Assembly (NCBI GenBank): GCA_013138975.1
Contig: WTBR01000039.1
Location: forward strand, 1-57,209
Length of the DNA stretch: 57,209 nucleotides
Source: Bacteroidales bacterium
GTDB taxonomy: Bacteria; Bacteroidota; Bacteroidia; Bacteroidales; UBA12077
Direction of reading: 5' to 3'
Made by a program: the position numbers and the translations under genes. Below are positions 19,349 to 28,374 of this stretch, in pieces. The notes under the pieces were generated by a model, which was given only the letters and a program-made list of their open reading frames with translations, did not search any database and had not been told where the DNA came from. Every line of letters begins with the position of its first letter. Positions within the stretch are counted from its first letter, which is position 1.

Positions 19349-22300
19349 ATGAATAAAAAAAACATTTACCTCGGCAATACAGAATTGAATACTTCTGTTA
19401 AAAAGCTTAAAGGACAGTTTGTAGAAATTGAAGGTGAAAAGTTTTATAAGATTACCAATTATAATCTTATGCCGGATTTCTTTATTAGTATTGTAAGTTA
19501 TTCCGATCATTGGATGTTTATTTCCAGCAATGGTTCCTTAAGTGCAGGTCGGAAGGATAGAGATAATGCATTGTTCACTTACTTTACTGTGGATAAAATA
19601 CATGATTATAAAGGATTAACAGGTAGTAGTTCGTGCGCAATAGTAGAACGAAATGGTAAAAATTTTTTATGGGAACCTTTTTCATCTGATTTTGAAAATA
19701 TATATGAAATCGAGAGAAACATATATAAAAGCATATATGGAAATAAAATAATCTTTGAAGAAATAAACCATGATCTCGATCTTAAATTTCAATACAGTTG
19801 GAATAATAGTGAGAAATATGGATTTGTAAAAAAATCTAAAATTGTAAATCAGAGTACATCTGAAGTTTCAGTCGAAATTCTTGATGGCATTAAGAATATT
19901 CTTCCAGCTGGGATTGATTATAACTTTCAGAACGAATACAGTAATCTTCTTGATGCTTATAAAAAAAATGAATTAATAAAAGATAGCACACTTGGCTTAT
20001 TTACTTTAAGTTCAATTCCTATCGATAGAGCAGAACCTAGTGAATCCCTATATGCAACCACAGTATGGTCTACAGGTTTAGAAAATCCTAAAATTCTTAT
20101 TTCAAATAACCAAATAGATCTTTTTAAGCAAGGAATTTCAATTGAAACAGAATTGGACATAAGAGCTAGTCGTGGTGCATATTTCGTTAATAAAGAAATT
20201 AAATTAAAAGCAAATGCTGAAAAAAAATGGATATTGGTTGCTGAAATTAATCAGGATAGTGCTACAGTATCGAATTTAAACCAATTAATACTTAAAAGTG
20301 ATAAACTGGAAGCATTGATAAATGCCGACATAGATGAAGGAACCAATAGTTTGAAAAAAATGGTATCATTTGCAGATGGTTCTCAAATGACAAATACCGA
20401 TTTATGTTACGCCCGGCATTATTCAAATACAATGTATAATATTATGCGTGGTGGCATTTTTGCAAATAACTATTTCATTGAAAAAAGAGATTTTAAAAAC
20501 TATTTGTGGAAAATAAGCAAGATGATTAGGAAGGAATTCCAAGCTTGGATTCAACAAATTCCTAAAATAATATCATATACCGATTTAGTAAATTTAGCAA
20601 AGGATAATGGTAATCAACATTTAATTCGAATAACTTACGAATATTTGCCACTTATTTTTAGTCGGCGACATGGCGATCCAAGTCGCCCATGGAATTTATT
20701 CTCAATTGAAACTAAAAATAAAGATGGCACATTTAAATATAATTATGAAGGTAATTGGCGTGATATCTTTCAAAATTGGGAAGCACTTTGCTTTTCATAT
20801 CCTGAATTTGTAGAAGGTGTTATAAGCAAATTTGTAAACGCATCTACTTCTGATGGTTACAATCCATATAGAATAATGCGCGATGGTATCGATTGGGAAT
20901 GTCCTGATCCAGACAATCCATGGTCGTACATAGGATATTGGGGAGATCATCAAATAATTTATCTTCAAAGATTAATTGAAATCTCAAATAATTATCACCC
21001 GGGCAGATTAGATGATTTACTTGAAAAGGAAATCTACACATATGCTAATGTACCATATCAAATTAAACCTTATGAGGAAATAATTCAGAATCCAAAAGAT
21101 ACAGTAATCTTTAATGAAGAGCTAAATAGTCAAATAAAAAGCGAAGTAGAATACCTTGGCGCCGATGCCAGATTATTAAAAAGAAATAAATCCAGTCATA
21201 TATATCGGGCTAATTTAGCCGAAAAAATATTAGTAACACTCTTATCCAAGCTAAGTAATTTTATTCCTGAAGCCGGTATTTGGCTTAACACACAAAGACC
21301 GGAATGGAATGATGCGAATAATGCGCTGGTAGGAAATGGAGCTTCAATGGTAACACTTTATTATCTAAGAAGATTTATAAAGTTTTGGGACGATAAATTT
21401 AGCAGTAGTACTCTTACTGAAATTAGTTTTTCCGAAAATATAGCTACACTATTTAATAATATTTTTAGTTTTTTGAATGAGAACTCAACCCTAATTAACA
21501 TAGGATTTTCCAATAAAGATCGAAGGAAATTTGCAGACAACTTAGGTCAGGCACATTCAAAGTACAGGAATGAAATATATACGTATTCATTCTCAAATGA
21601 AAAAGAACAGATTAAACTCACAGAATTATTGGCATTTACAAAGCTTTGTTTACAATATGTAGATCAATCAATTGCAGTAAATAAAAGAGATGATGGATTG
21701 TTTCATGCTTATAATTTGATTTCAATAAAAGACAATACAATCTCAATTCGTCATTTATATGAAATGCTTGAAGGGCAAGTTGCCGTTTTAAGTGCAGGAT
21801 ACTTATCCGTTCGTGAAAGTTTAGATGTTTTAAATTCTTTAAAAAACAGCAAAATATACAGAGCTGATCAGTACAGCTATATGCTTTACCCCGACAGGCA
21901 ATTACCTTTATTTATTGAAAAAAATATAATTCCTGCAATCCAGATTGCAGAATCTCAACTGTTAAGTAAATTATTAGAAGATAATAACACAACAATTATA
22001 AAAGTCGATAATACAGGAAACTATCATTTTAATAGCAAATTTAGAAATGCTGAAGCCCTTGAGCAAGCTTTAGATAATTTAAGATCTGAAGGATACAGTC
22101 ATCTTGTTGAAGAAGAAAAACAAAAAGTTCTTGAAATTTATGAAGAAATATTCGACCATAAATCATTTACAGGTAGATCAGGAGCATTTTATGGATATGA
22201 AGGTTTAGGATCAATTTATTGGCATATGGTTTCAAAATTATTATTGGTAACACAAGAAATTTATTTCAGAGCAATTGATGAAAATTCCGATAAAGAAATT

Positions 22301-22807
22301 ATCAATAATATAAAAGACCATTACTATGAAATAAAAGCCGGAATAGGTTTATATAAATCACCAGAATTATATGGAGCATTTCCTACAGATGCTTATTCAC
22401 ATACACCGGCAAATGCAGGCGTTAAACAGCCAGGTTTAACAGGTCAGGTAAAAGAAGATGTAATATCACGATATGGAGAACTGGGAATTAGAGTAAAAAA
22501 TGGAGAAATTATTTTTGATACTTCGCTTTTAAATGAGGAAGAAATATTAACCGATAAAGCAGATTTTGAATTTTTCACACTTGAAGGAAAACAAAGTAGA
22601 ATCAAATTAACAAAAAAACAGTTGGCCTTAACTTTTTGCCAAGTACCTATAGTTTACACTTTTTCTGATCACGATAAAATCGTTATATCTTTTAAGAATA
22701 GGAAGGAGAAAAAAATTCAAGGTAATTCTATAAATCAGCAATTAAGTAGTTTAATTTTTAATCGAAGTAATGAGATTGAGTTAATTAATGTAAATGTATC
22801 AAAATAG
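19349..22807 (+). CDS. GH149-type beta-1,3-oligoglucan phosphorylase
   Basis: This 1152-residue protein has no signal peptide and so is cytoplasmic. The region FFISIVSYSDHWMFISSNGS opens a beta-sandwich, followed by an (alpha/alpha)6 barrel carrying RPEWNDANNALVGNGASMV; Asp655 of the EWND motif corresponds to the general acid of inverting GH94/GH149 phosphorylases. The length of about 1150 residues is far longer than GH94 cellobiose phosphorylases and fits GH149, whose members phosphorolyse beta-1,3-glucan oligosaccharides to glucose-1-phosphate. Its place inside a laminarin locus supports that substrate. The TAG stop at 22805 lies at the edge of a repeat element and may be supplied by it. 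Confidence 0.75.
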   Translation: MNKKNIYLGNTELNTSVKKLKGQFVEIEGEKFYKITNYNLMPDFFISIVSYSDHWMFISSNGSLSAGRKDRDNALFTYFTVDKIHDYKGLTGSSSCAIVERNGKNFLWEPFSSDFENIYEIERNIYKSIYGNKIIFEEINHDLDLKFQYSWNNSEKYGFVKKSKIVNQSTSEVSVEILDGIKNILPAGIDYNFQNEYSNLLDAYKKNELIKDSTLGLFTLSSIPIDRAEPSESLYATTVWSTGLENPKILISNNQIDLFKQGISIETELDIRASRGAYFVNKEIKLKANAEKKWILVAEINQDSATVSNLNQLILKSDKLEALINADIDEGTNSLKKMVSFADGSQMTNTDLCYARHYSNTMYNIMRGGIFANNYFIEKRDFKNYLWKISKMIRKEFQAWIQQIPKIISYTDLVNLAKDNGNQHLIRITYEYLPLIFSRRHGDPSRPWNLFSIETKNKDGTFKYNYEGNWRDIFQNWEALCFSYPEFVEGVISKFVNASTSDGYNPYRIMRDGIDWECPDPDNPWSYIGYWGDHQIIYLQRLIEISNNYHPGRLDDLLEKEIYTYANVPYQIKPYEEIIQNPKDTVIFNEELNSQIKSEVEYLGADARLLKRNKSSHIYRANLAEKILVTLLSKLSNFIPEAGIWLNTQRPEWNDANNALVGNGASMVTLYYLRRFIKFWDDKFSSSTLTEISFSENIATLFNNIFSFLNENSTLINIGFSNKDRRKFADNLGQAHSKYRNEIYTYSFSNEKEQIKLTELLAFTKLCLQYVDQSIAVNKRDDGLFHAYNLISIKDNTISIRHLYEMLEGQVAVLSAGYLSVRESLDVLNSLKNSKIYRADQYSYMLYPDRQLPLFIEKNIIPAIQIAESQLLSKLLEDNNTTIIKVDNTGNYHFNSKFRNAEALEQALDNLRSEGYSHLVEEEKQKVLEIYEEIFDHKSFTGRSGAFYGYEGLGSIYWHMVSKLLLVTQEIYFRAIDENSDKEIINNIKDHYYEIKAGIGLYKSPELYGAFPTDAYSHTPANAGVKQPGLTGQVKEDVISRYGELGIRVKNGEIIFDTSLLNEEEILTDKADFEFFTLEGKQSRIKLTKKQLALTFCQVPIVYTFSDHDKIVISFKNRKEKKIQGNSINQQLSSLIFNRSNEIELINVNVSK

Positions 22808-22998
22808 TGTCAGCCAAAAAACAGCCTTTTTTCAAGTCTTTGATAAGAAAGCGTCAAAGACATTCCGATAGCTATCGGAATTCGAAGTGTTGAAAACCAA
22901 GGAGTTTGCTTTTGTAAGTGCGATGTGCTGAGCGATGTCGAAGTAACTGTTTTCAACACGAGAGTAACGCTGTATTTGGCGTTTTCTTGCAAAGACTA
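22805..22998. repeat. Interspersed modular repeat, copy 1 of 3
   Basis: This element of about 194 bp runs from TAGTGTCAGCC to TTGCAAAGACTA, with imperfect terminal inverted repeats (left AGCCAAAAAACAGCC against right GGCGTTTTCTTGC). It shares most of its sequence with copies at 27348 and 36731. It contains the perfect palindrome ATTCCGATAGCTATCGGAAT and a CTGAGCGATGTCGAAG module, but lacks the CTCACGA...TCGTGAG hairpin module of the other copies. It lies between the GH149 and GH17 genes. Confidence 0.8.
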
Positions 22999-23015
22999 AT
23001 TAAGATTTTAAAACA

Positions 23016-24077
23016 ATGAAAAAAAAAGAACTCAAAAGGTCAAGTAAAATAGATAAATTGATTATAAGTTTTATTTTGATAAGCCTTTTTGCATGCCATC
23101 TAAAAACACAGCAAGAAACGATACAACAATCAGAAAAAGATTTATTAACAGGCCTTTCAAAAGCAGTTTGCTATTCCGGATTTAGAAGTGGACAGCATCC
23201 GGATCGAGGCGAAGGAGCCTTAAATCCATCTTACGAAGAAATCCTTGAAGACCTCAAAATACTTTCGCATAATTCTAATTTCGGTCTAATTCGCTTGTAC
23301 GATAGTGGAGTAAACTCAGAAATGGTTCTAAAGGTTCTAAGGGAAAATAAAATCAATATTAAAGTAATGTTGGGTATTTGGCTAAAGGCAGAAATAAGTA
23401 ATCATGAAAACTGTGCTTGGTTAGATTCAATTCCATCTGAATTACTTAGGAAAAATAAAGAAGAAAATGAGGAAGAAATCATAAGAGGAATAAGTTTAGC
23501 GAATGAATTTAATGAAATTGTTATAGCAGTAAATGTTGGCAATGAAGCCTTGGTTGATTGGACAGATCATAAAGTAAATGCAGATACTGTAATTACCTAT
23601 GTAAGAAAAGTTAAGCAATCAATAGGACAAGCAGTTACAGTAGCCGAAAATTACAAATGGTGGGCTCAACAGGGATCAGAATTAGCTAAGGAAGTTGATT
23701 TTATTTCGGTACATACATATCCGGTATGGGAAGAAAAAGATATTGACGAAGGAATGTCTTATACAATCGAAAATGTATTAGAAGTTCGTAATGCTTTACC
23801 AGAAGCTAAAATTGTTATTTCTGAAGTAGGATGGGCAACAGTAGCATCAAAATTTGGAGAGCGGGCAAGCGAAGAAAAACAATTGCAATATTATAATGAA
23901 ATGATATTGTGGGCAAAAAAAGTGAATATAACAACATTTATTTTTGAAGCTTTTGATGAAGAATGGAAAGGCAATCCGGATAATATGTTAGGTGCAGAAA
24001 AACACTGGGGATTATTTACAGCAGATCGAAAAGCAAAAAAAGTAATGCACGAACTTTATCCTGACTTGGTAAAATAA
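23016..24077 (+). CDS. GH17 beta-1,3-glucanase lipoprotein
   Basis: This 353-residue lipoprotein (Cys27 in SLFAC, after a charged N-terminus and hydrophobic segment) holds a single GH17 TIM barrel. Glu177 in VNVGNEAL is the acid/base and Glu270 in IVISEVGWAT the nucleophile. LSKAVCYSGFRSGQHPD near the start and FIFEAFDEEWKG near the end are typical of bacterial GH17. It should cut or trans-glycosylate beta-1,3-gluco-oligosaccharides at the periplasmic face. A repeat element separates it from the phosphorylase gene, but no promoter was recognised, so it may still belong to the same transcript. A transporter gene follows 13 bp later. Confidence 0.9.
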   Translation: MKKKELKRSSKIDKLIISFILISLFACHLKTQQETIQQSEKDLLTGLSKAVCYSGFRSGQHPDRGEGALNPSYEEILEDLKILSHNSNFGLIRLYDSGVNSEMVLKVLRENKINIKVMLGIWLKAEISNHENCAWLDSIPSELLRKNKEENEEEIIRGISLANEFNEIVIAVNVGNEALVDWTDHKVNADTVITYVRKVKQSIGQAVTVAENYKWWAQQGSELAKEVDFISVHTYPVWEEKDIDEGMSYTIENVLEVRNALPEAKIVISEVGWATVASKFGERASEEKQLQYYNEMILWAKKVNITTFIFEAFDEEWKGNPDNMLGAEKHWGLFTADRKAKKVMHELYPDLVK

Positions 24078-24090
24078 AAATAGAATAGTT

Positions 24091-25452
24091 ATGAATAAAA
24101 CAGCAACAAAATTATCGTTTAAAGAAAAAGTGGGTTATGGACTTGGCGATACAGCATCTCATTTTGTGTGGGATATGGTTGGGTTCTGGATCCTGATTTT
24201 CTATACAGATACTTTTGGTATATCAGCAGCAGCAGCGGGAACAATTATGCTTATTGCAAGATTTTGGGATATGATTAGTGATCCTATAATGGGAATAATT
24301 GCTGATAAAACAAATAGCCGTTGGGGTAAATTTCGTCCATATATTTTATGGATGGCATTACCATATAGTGTACTTGCTGTTTTAACATTTACTACTCCGG
24401 ATTTAGGACAAACAGGAAAAATTATTTGGGCAGGAATAACCTATTTCTCATTAATGACAGTATTTACAGCCATAAATCTGCCATATTCATCTCTGGGAGC
24501 AGTAATGACATCAGATTCATACGAAAGAGCAGGATTGAACTCTTATCGCTTTATTTTTGCATTTATTGGTCAACTTATTGTATCAGGGACAGCACTTACT
24601 TTAGCAAAATATTTTGGGAATGGAGATAATGCTAAAGGATATCAAATTACATTAATCTTATTTTCAATTATAAGTTTTATACTTTTTATGATCACTTTTA
24701 AAACGACAAAGGAAAGAGTTCAACCTCCTAAAGAACAAAAGGAGGCATTAAAAGAAGATTTTAGAAATTTAATTAAAAACAGACCTTGGTTAATCTTATT
24801 TATTGTTGGAATTATATCATTTATAATGTTTGCAGTACAAAATTTATCCATTGCCTATTACTTTAAATATTATATCGGCAAAGAAGAAAACGTTCAACTC
24901 TTCAATGTTATAGGAACAATTGCACTAATTGTAAGCATTCCATTTTCAAAATCATTAGCAAAGAAATTTGGTAAAAAGAATGTATTTCTCGCAAGTTCCT
25001 TAATTTCAGGATTATTCTTTATTTTATTATATATACCCGGGGAGAAAGATATAATATCAATTTACATTTTAAATATACTTGCTAAAATGGCTTATGCGCC
25101 TGCAGTACCTTTACTTTGGACAATGTTAGCAGATACAGCCGATTATTCGGAATGGAAATCAGGCAGAAGATCGACGGGTTTAGTATTTTCAGCAGCAACA
25201 TTTGCACAAAAAGCAGGTTGGGGAATTGGTGGAGCTTTGGCAGGATGGTTATTGGTATTGTTTAAGTTTGTTCCCAACGTAGAGCAAACAGAAACCGCAC
25301 TTACCGGAATTAAACTAATGATCTCTGTTATACCTGGAATATTGTATATGTCATGCGCTATTTTCTTGTTTTTCTATACAATCGATAAAAAAACCTGTGA
25401 GATCATGCAAAAAGATCTGGAAGGAAGAAGAGTTGAGGAAAGTGTAACTTAA
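24091..25452 (+). CDS. GPH-family (MelB-like) glycoside:cation symporter
   Basis: This 453-residue inner-membrane protein has 12 predicted helices and GPH hallmarks: KVGYGLGDTASHFVWD at the start, RFWDMISDPIMGIIADKTNS and RWGKFRPYILW after helix 2, and an ADTADYSEWKSGRRSTG-type motif in the second half. GPH members import di- and oligosaccharides or glycosides with Na+ or H+. In this locus it is the likely carrier of beta-1,3-gluco-oligosaccharides to the cytoplasmic phosphorylase, while the sugar porter upstream would carry glucose. It is the last gene of the locus; the next gene is convergent and ends 19 bp away. Confidence 0.9.
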   Translation: MNKTATKLSFKEKVGYGLGDTASHFVWDMVGFWILIFYTDTFGISAAAAGTIMLIARFWDMISDPIMGIIADKTNSRWGKFRPYILWMALPYSVLAVLTFTTPDLGQTGKIIWAGITYFSLMTVFTAINLPYSSLGAVMTSDSYERAGLNSYRFIFAFIGQLIVSGTALTLAKYFGNGDNAKGYQITLILFSIISFILFMITFKTTKERVQPPKEQKEALKEDFRNLIKNRPWLILFIVGIISFIMFAVQNLSIAYYFKYYIGKEENVQLFNVIGTIALIVSIPFSKSLAKKFGKKNVFLASSLISGLFFILLYIPGEKDIISIYILNILAKMAYAPAVPLLWTMLADTADYSEWKSGRRSTGLVFSAATFAQKAGWGIGGALAGWLLVLFKFVPNVEQTETALTGIKLMISVIPGILYMSCAIFLFFYTIDKKTCEIMQKDLEGRRVEESVT

Positions 25453-25471
25453 TCTGTTAAATATCATAAGA

Positions 25472-26374
25472 TTAAGGCAAGTCCTCACCTGTAGAAGCAA
25501 TATAAATTTTATACCATTGCTCTATACTCATGTCTATATTTAAAGCATCTACAGCATTTTTTATACGTGATATTTTTCCACTACCAATAATTGGAATTAT
25601 TCCGGATGGATGCTTCAATAGCCAACTGTAAGCAATTTTATCAATACTATCCACTTCTAATTCTTTGGCAACCAGATTTAAACTATCAAATATTCTTTGT
25701 TCTTTTTGCCCTTTTGGATTTAGTATCCTACCACCAGCTAAAGGCGACCATGCCATAGGTTTTATTCTATTTTTCAGAAAGAATTCTATATTTCCGTTTT
25801 CAAAATGTTCCAAACAGAAAGGCGATATTTCAACTTGGTTGGTTACCAGCTTTTCGTCTAAGTACGAATCTAACATTTCGAATTGTTGAGGATTAAAATT
25901 CGATACCCCAAAATGCAAAACCTTACCGCTTTGTTTTAAATAAGAAAAAGCTTTAGCCACTTCTTCCGGGTTAAAAAATGGAGCAGGACGATGAAGTAAA
26001 AGAAGGTCAATGTAATCAGTTCTAAAATTGCTTAGAGAATTGTTAACCGAAGAAATTATATACTCAGAGCTATAATCATAATATTTAATTTTTCGTTCAG
26101 GAAACTTGTCCGTATTAAGCTTAATACCACATTTGCTTATTATCTGAATATCACTTCTAAGCCCTTTTTTTAAAGCTAAAACATCCCCAAACACCTTCTC
26201 ACAGCTATAATTACCATAAATATCAGCATGATCAAAACTTGTTATACCAAGTTCTATAATTTCCTCAGTTAATTTTAGTAATTCCTGATTTGATAATTTC
26301 CAGTAAAGTAATCTCCAATGTCCATGAACTAAACGAGAAACGTCTAATTTGTTTGCCAGTTTTATTTTATTCAT
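25472..26374 (-). CDS. Aldo/keto reductase
   Basis: The product is a 300-residue cytoplasmic oxidoreductase with an NADPH-binding TIM barrel. The catalytic tetrad is visible: Asp and Tyr in FDHADIYGNY, Lys in QIISKCG and His in LLLLHRP. WSPLAGGRIL and PIIGSGKISRI, near the C-terminus, are the cofactor-binding parts. It resembles the YdhF-type subgroup. The ATG at 26374 was chosen; an in-frame TTG at 26389 would add five residues. It converges on the glucan transporter gene with only 19 bp between stops and overlaps or abuts a small upstream gene. Nothing ties it to glucan use except location. Confidence 0.9.
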   Translation of the reverse strand: MNKIKLANKLDVSRLVHGHWRLLYWKLSNQELLKLTEEIIELGITSFDHADIYGNYSCEKVFGDVLALKKGLRSDIQIISKCGIKLNTDKFPERKIKYYDYSSEYIISSVNNSLSNFRTDYIDLLLLHRPAPFFNPEEVAKAFSYLKQSGKVLHFGVSNFNPQQFEMLDSYLDEKLVTNQVEISPFCLEHFENGNIEFFLKNRIKPMAWSPLAGGRILNPKGQKEQRIFDSLNLVAKELEVDSIDKIAYSWLLKHPSGIIPIIGSGKISRIKNAVDALNIDMSIEQWYKIYIASTGEDLP

Positions 26375-26385
26375 TTTTCTAATCT

Positions 26386-26565
26386 TCAATAGCTTGTATA
26401 TACATAATCAATTAATAAAGATATAAATGATTTAGTAATTTTTTCTTTTTGAACTTCTATATTTAATAAATTTGTTAAATCTTCAGCAGATACCTTAAAC
26501 TTTGCCTGAGCTTGTATTTTAAATACACATAAAACAATTAATATATAAATAATAAATTTTGGCAT
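26386..26565 (-). CDS. Small putative secreted protein upstream of the aldo/keto reductase
   Basis: This is a 59-residue frame from an ATG at 26565 (MPKFIIYILIVLCVFKIQAQ) with a convincing signal peptide ending in QAQA and about 38 mature residues with no cysteine. A TTG at 26592 would add nine residues. The stop is 11 bp before the ATG of the aldo/keto reductase, so the two may be co-transcribed. No family was recognised. It could also be the remnant of a longer secreted protein. Confidence 0.35.
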   Translation of the reverse strand: MPKFIIYILIVLCVFKIQAQAKFKVSAEDLTNLLNIEVQKEKITKSFISLLIDYVYTSY

Positions 26566-26642
26566 TACATGTGGTATTAAGAACACAAACAATAATAATC
26601 ATAATAAAATAAATATATAAACGTTTTGTTAAAAACATGCAT

Positions 26643-26813
26643 ATGAATAGTTTAACCTTAAAAGGTATTTTGTTAATTTCAATTCTGTTCATTAATGCAT
26701 CTCCCAAATATTATAATCCCGAAATATGGTTCGATACTCAATATACAGATGCAATACAATATTGCATTGATAACAAAGTTTTAATAAATTTATCGCTTCA
26801 AATTGTTGTTTAA
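26643..26813 (+). CDS. Very small putative secreted protein
   Basis: This is a 56-residue frame from the ATG at 26643 (another in-frame ATG is at 26637), reading MNSLTLKGILLISILFINAS as a signal-like segment and then a short Tyr/Asp-rich part (KYYNPEIWFDTQYTDAIQYC). It ends 12 bp before the next gene and is divergent from the small gene at 26386-26565. Support comes only from the signal peptide and the tight spacing. Confidence 0.35.
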   Translation: MNSLTLKGILLISILFINASPKYYNPEIWFDTQYTDAIQYCIDNKVLINLSLQIVV

Positions 26814-26825
26814 TAACTATAATTC

Positions 26826-27233
26826 ATGAAACTGAAATACACCTTTATAATTGCTATTATAAGTTTTTGTCTGTTCTCAAGCTTTAATTTATTTGCCCAA
26901 AAGAAAAAATATTGTTTTGTTTATTTTGATGAAACAACAATTGAAAAGACAGACTCTAGCTATTCTAAATCTGTAATCTCTAATGTTGTAAAAGTCAAAG
27001 AAAGAGATAACTGGAAAGTAAAAAGTGAGTTTTATTCTGAATTTAAGCTAAAACACTCAAGTATTAGGCTTGATACAAATAATATACAAATAGAATGGGC
27101 CGAGTCTAAAGCGAAAGCGAAAAAGAAAAGAAAAAATCGAATTTCTAACTTGAATAAAAGATCAAGTAAAGAAATCTTATTATTTAGTTTTGAATTTAAA
27201 TATGAATTTTCTTTTGAGATAGGATTTGACTAA
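26826..27233 (+). CDS. Secreted protein of unknown function
   Basis: The product is 135 residues with a clear signal peptide (about 1-25, ending SFNLFAQ). The mature part begins with a strand-rich stretch (KKYCFVYFDETTIEKTD), contains a basic run near 95-105 (SKAKAKKKRKNR) and ends in alternating Phe/Glu strands (LFSFEFKYEFSFEIGFD). No family was recognised. It lies 12 bp after a tiny secreted reading frame and is followed by a hairpin at 27253-27271. Confidence 0.6.
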   Translation: MKLKYTFIIAIISFCLFSSFNLFAQKKKYCFVYFDETTIEKTDSSYSKSVISNVVKVKERDNWKVKSEFYSEFKLKHSSIRLDTNNIQIEWAESKAKAKKKRKNRISNLNKRSSKEILLFSFEFKYEFSFEIGFD

Positions 27234-27252
27234 TTTTAGAATGTAATTTATA

Positions 27253-27271
27253 AGCTCTGGGGTTCAGAGCT
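27253..27271 (+). terminator. Perfect hairpin after the 26826 gene
   Basis: AGCTCTG-GGGTT-CAGAGCT forms a 7-bp perfect stem with a 5-base loop, 20 bp after the stop codon. There is no T-run after it, so it is at best a weak or factor-assisted terminator or a 3' stabilising hairpin. Confidence 0.4.
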
Positions 27272-27347
27272 GCACATAGTATTGAATAAAAAAATTACCG
27301 TGCTATTTGATAATTCGAGCGAAACAATAGCAAATGCAAATCTTAAA

Positions 27348-27553
27348 TAGTGTCAGCAAGAAAACTGCCTTTTTTCAAGTCTTTGATAAGAAAGCGTCAA
27401 AGACAAGGCTTTCGAAGTGTTGAAAATCAAGGAGCTTACTTTTGTAAGAGACTGTTTTCAGCACTAGAATAACGCAGAACCTTGCGAAGCTCACGAACAC
27501 AAATTTATAAATATTAAACTTGTGAGTAATTTGGCGTTTTCTTGCAAAGACTA
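27348..27553. repeat. Interspersed modular repeat, copy 2 of 3
   Basis: This is the same family as the copies at 22805 and 36731, running from TAGTGTCAGCAAG to TTGCAAAGACTA; the ends form the inverted repeat GCAAGAAAAC...GTTTTCTTGC. Relative to the other copies it lacks both the ATTCCGATA-type palindrome and the CTGAGC..GTCGAAG module, but it has the CTCACGA...hairpin module (here ending TTGTGAG). It lies between a secreted unknown and the SIMPL gene. Confidence 0.8.
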
Positions 27554-27600
27554 AATAACATAAAATAGTAATAAGTATATCAAATAAATAAAACTAAAAA

Positions 27601-28341
27601 ATGAGCAAGTATAAAAATTATTTGAGTGTATCAATAGTATGTGTTACAGTAATTATTTCACTGCTAATTCTCACGCACAGTTACAAAGCTCGTGATCGAT
27701 TTAACGATACAATTAATGTTACTGGTTTGGGTAGGCAGGATTTTGTTTCGGATTTGATTGTATGGTCAGGTTCGTTTGGAAGCAAAGACCTTGTTTTAGA
27801 AACAGCCTTTAAATATTTGCAAAAAGACAAAGAGCGCATTCAAGAATACCTTGTTTCTCAAGGTGTGAATGCTGAAGAGATTGTTTTTTCATCGGTTGAT
27901 ATCGATCGTGAAAACAAAAATCTTTACGACAAAGAGGGTGATTATATTGGTTCTGAATTTATCGGATATTCCTTATCACAAAGAGTAGATCTTGAATCAA
28001 AGGAAGTGGAGAAAATTGAAAATATTTCCAGAAGTATTACAACATTAATAAATAAGGGCATTGCGATATATTCCAGTTCACCACAATACTACTATACAAA
28101 ACTGGCTGAACTAAAAATAGATTTGGTGGCTGAAGCAACGCAGGATGCCAGAATACGAGCCGACAAGATTGCCGAAAATGCCAAAGCTAAAGTTGGCAAT
28201 TTATACGATGCAAAAATGGGGGTTTTTCAAATAATAGAACAAAACTCAAGCGAAGATCACTCTTGGGGAGGCACTTTTAATACCTCTGCTAAAATGAAAA
28301 CAGCTACAATAACAATGAAATTGGTATTTGGTGTGAATTAG
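27601..28341 (+). CDS. SIMPL-domain (DUF541/YggE-like) membrane-anchored protein
   Basis: This 246-residue protein has one N-terminal membrane segment (about 7-26, YLSVSIVCVTVIISLLIL) and a SIMPL/DUF541 domain (about 38-244) starting INVTGLGRQDFVSDLIVWSG. It includes the family stretch TQDARIRADKIAENAKAKVG and ends in a repeated strand ATITMKLVFGV. SIMPL proteins such as YggE are periplasmic and linked to oxidative-stress tolerance and other envelope roles, without a defined enzymatic reaction. It stands alone between a repeat element and the ankyrin gene. Confidence 0.88.
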   Translation: MSKYKNYLSVSIVCVTVIISLLILTHSYKARDRFNDTINVTGLGRQDFVSDLIVWSGSFGSKDLVLETAFKYLQKDKERIQEYLVSQGVNAEEIVFSSVDIDRENKNLYDKEGDYIGSEFIGYSLSQRVDLESKEVEKIENISRSITTLINKGIAIYSSSPQYYYTKLAELKIDLVAEATQDARIRADKIAENAKAKVGNLYDAKMGVFQIIEQNSSEDHSWGGTFNTSAKMKTATITMKLVFGVN

Positions 28342-28374
28342 AAATGTCCATGTGAATTTATAAGGCTACAGCTC

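Noticed and set aside
19349..22807. GH94 cellobiose phosphorylase
   Set aside because: The EWND motif is shared, but the length of 1152 residues and the laminarin context fit GH149 better.
22810..22992. 60-residue minus-strand frame that resembles one at 36521-36790
   Set aside because: The similarity arises because both lie in copies of the same non-coding modular repeat.
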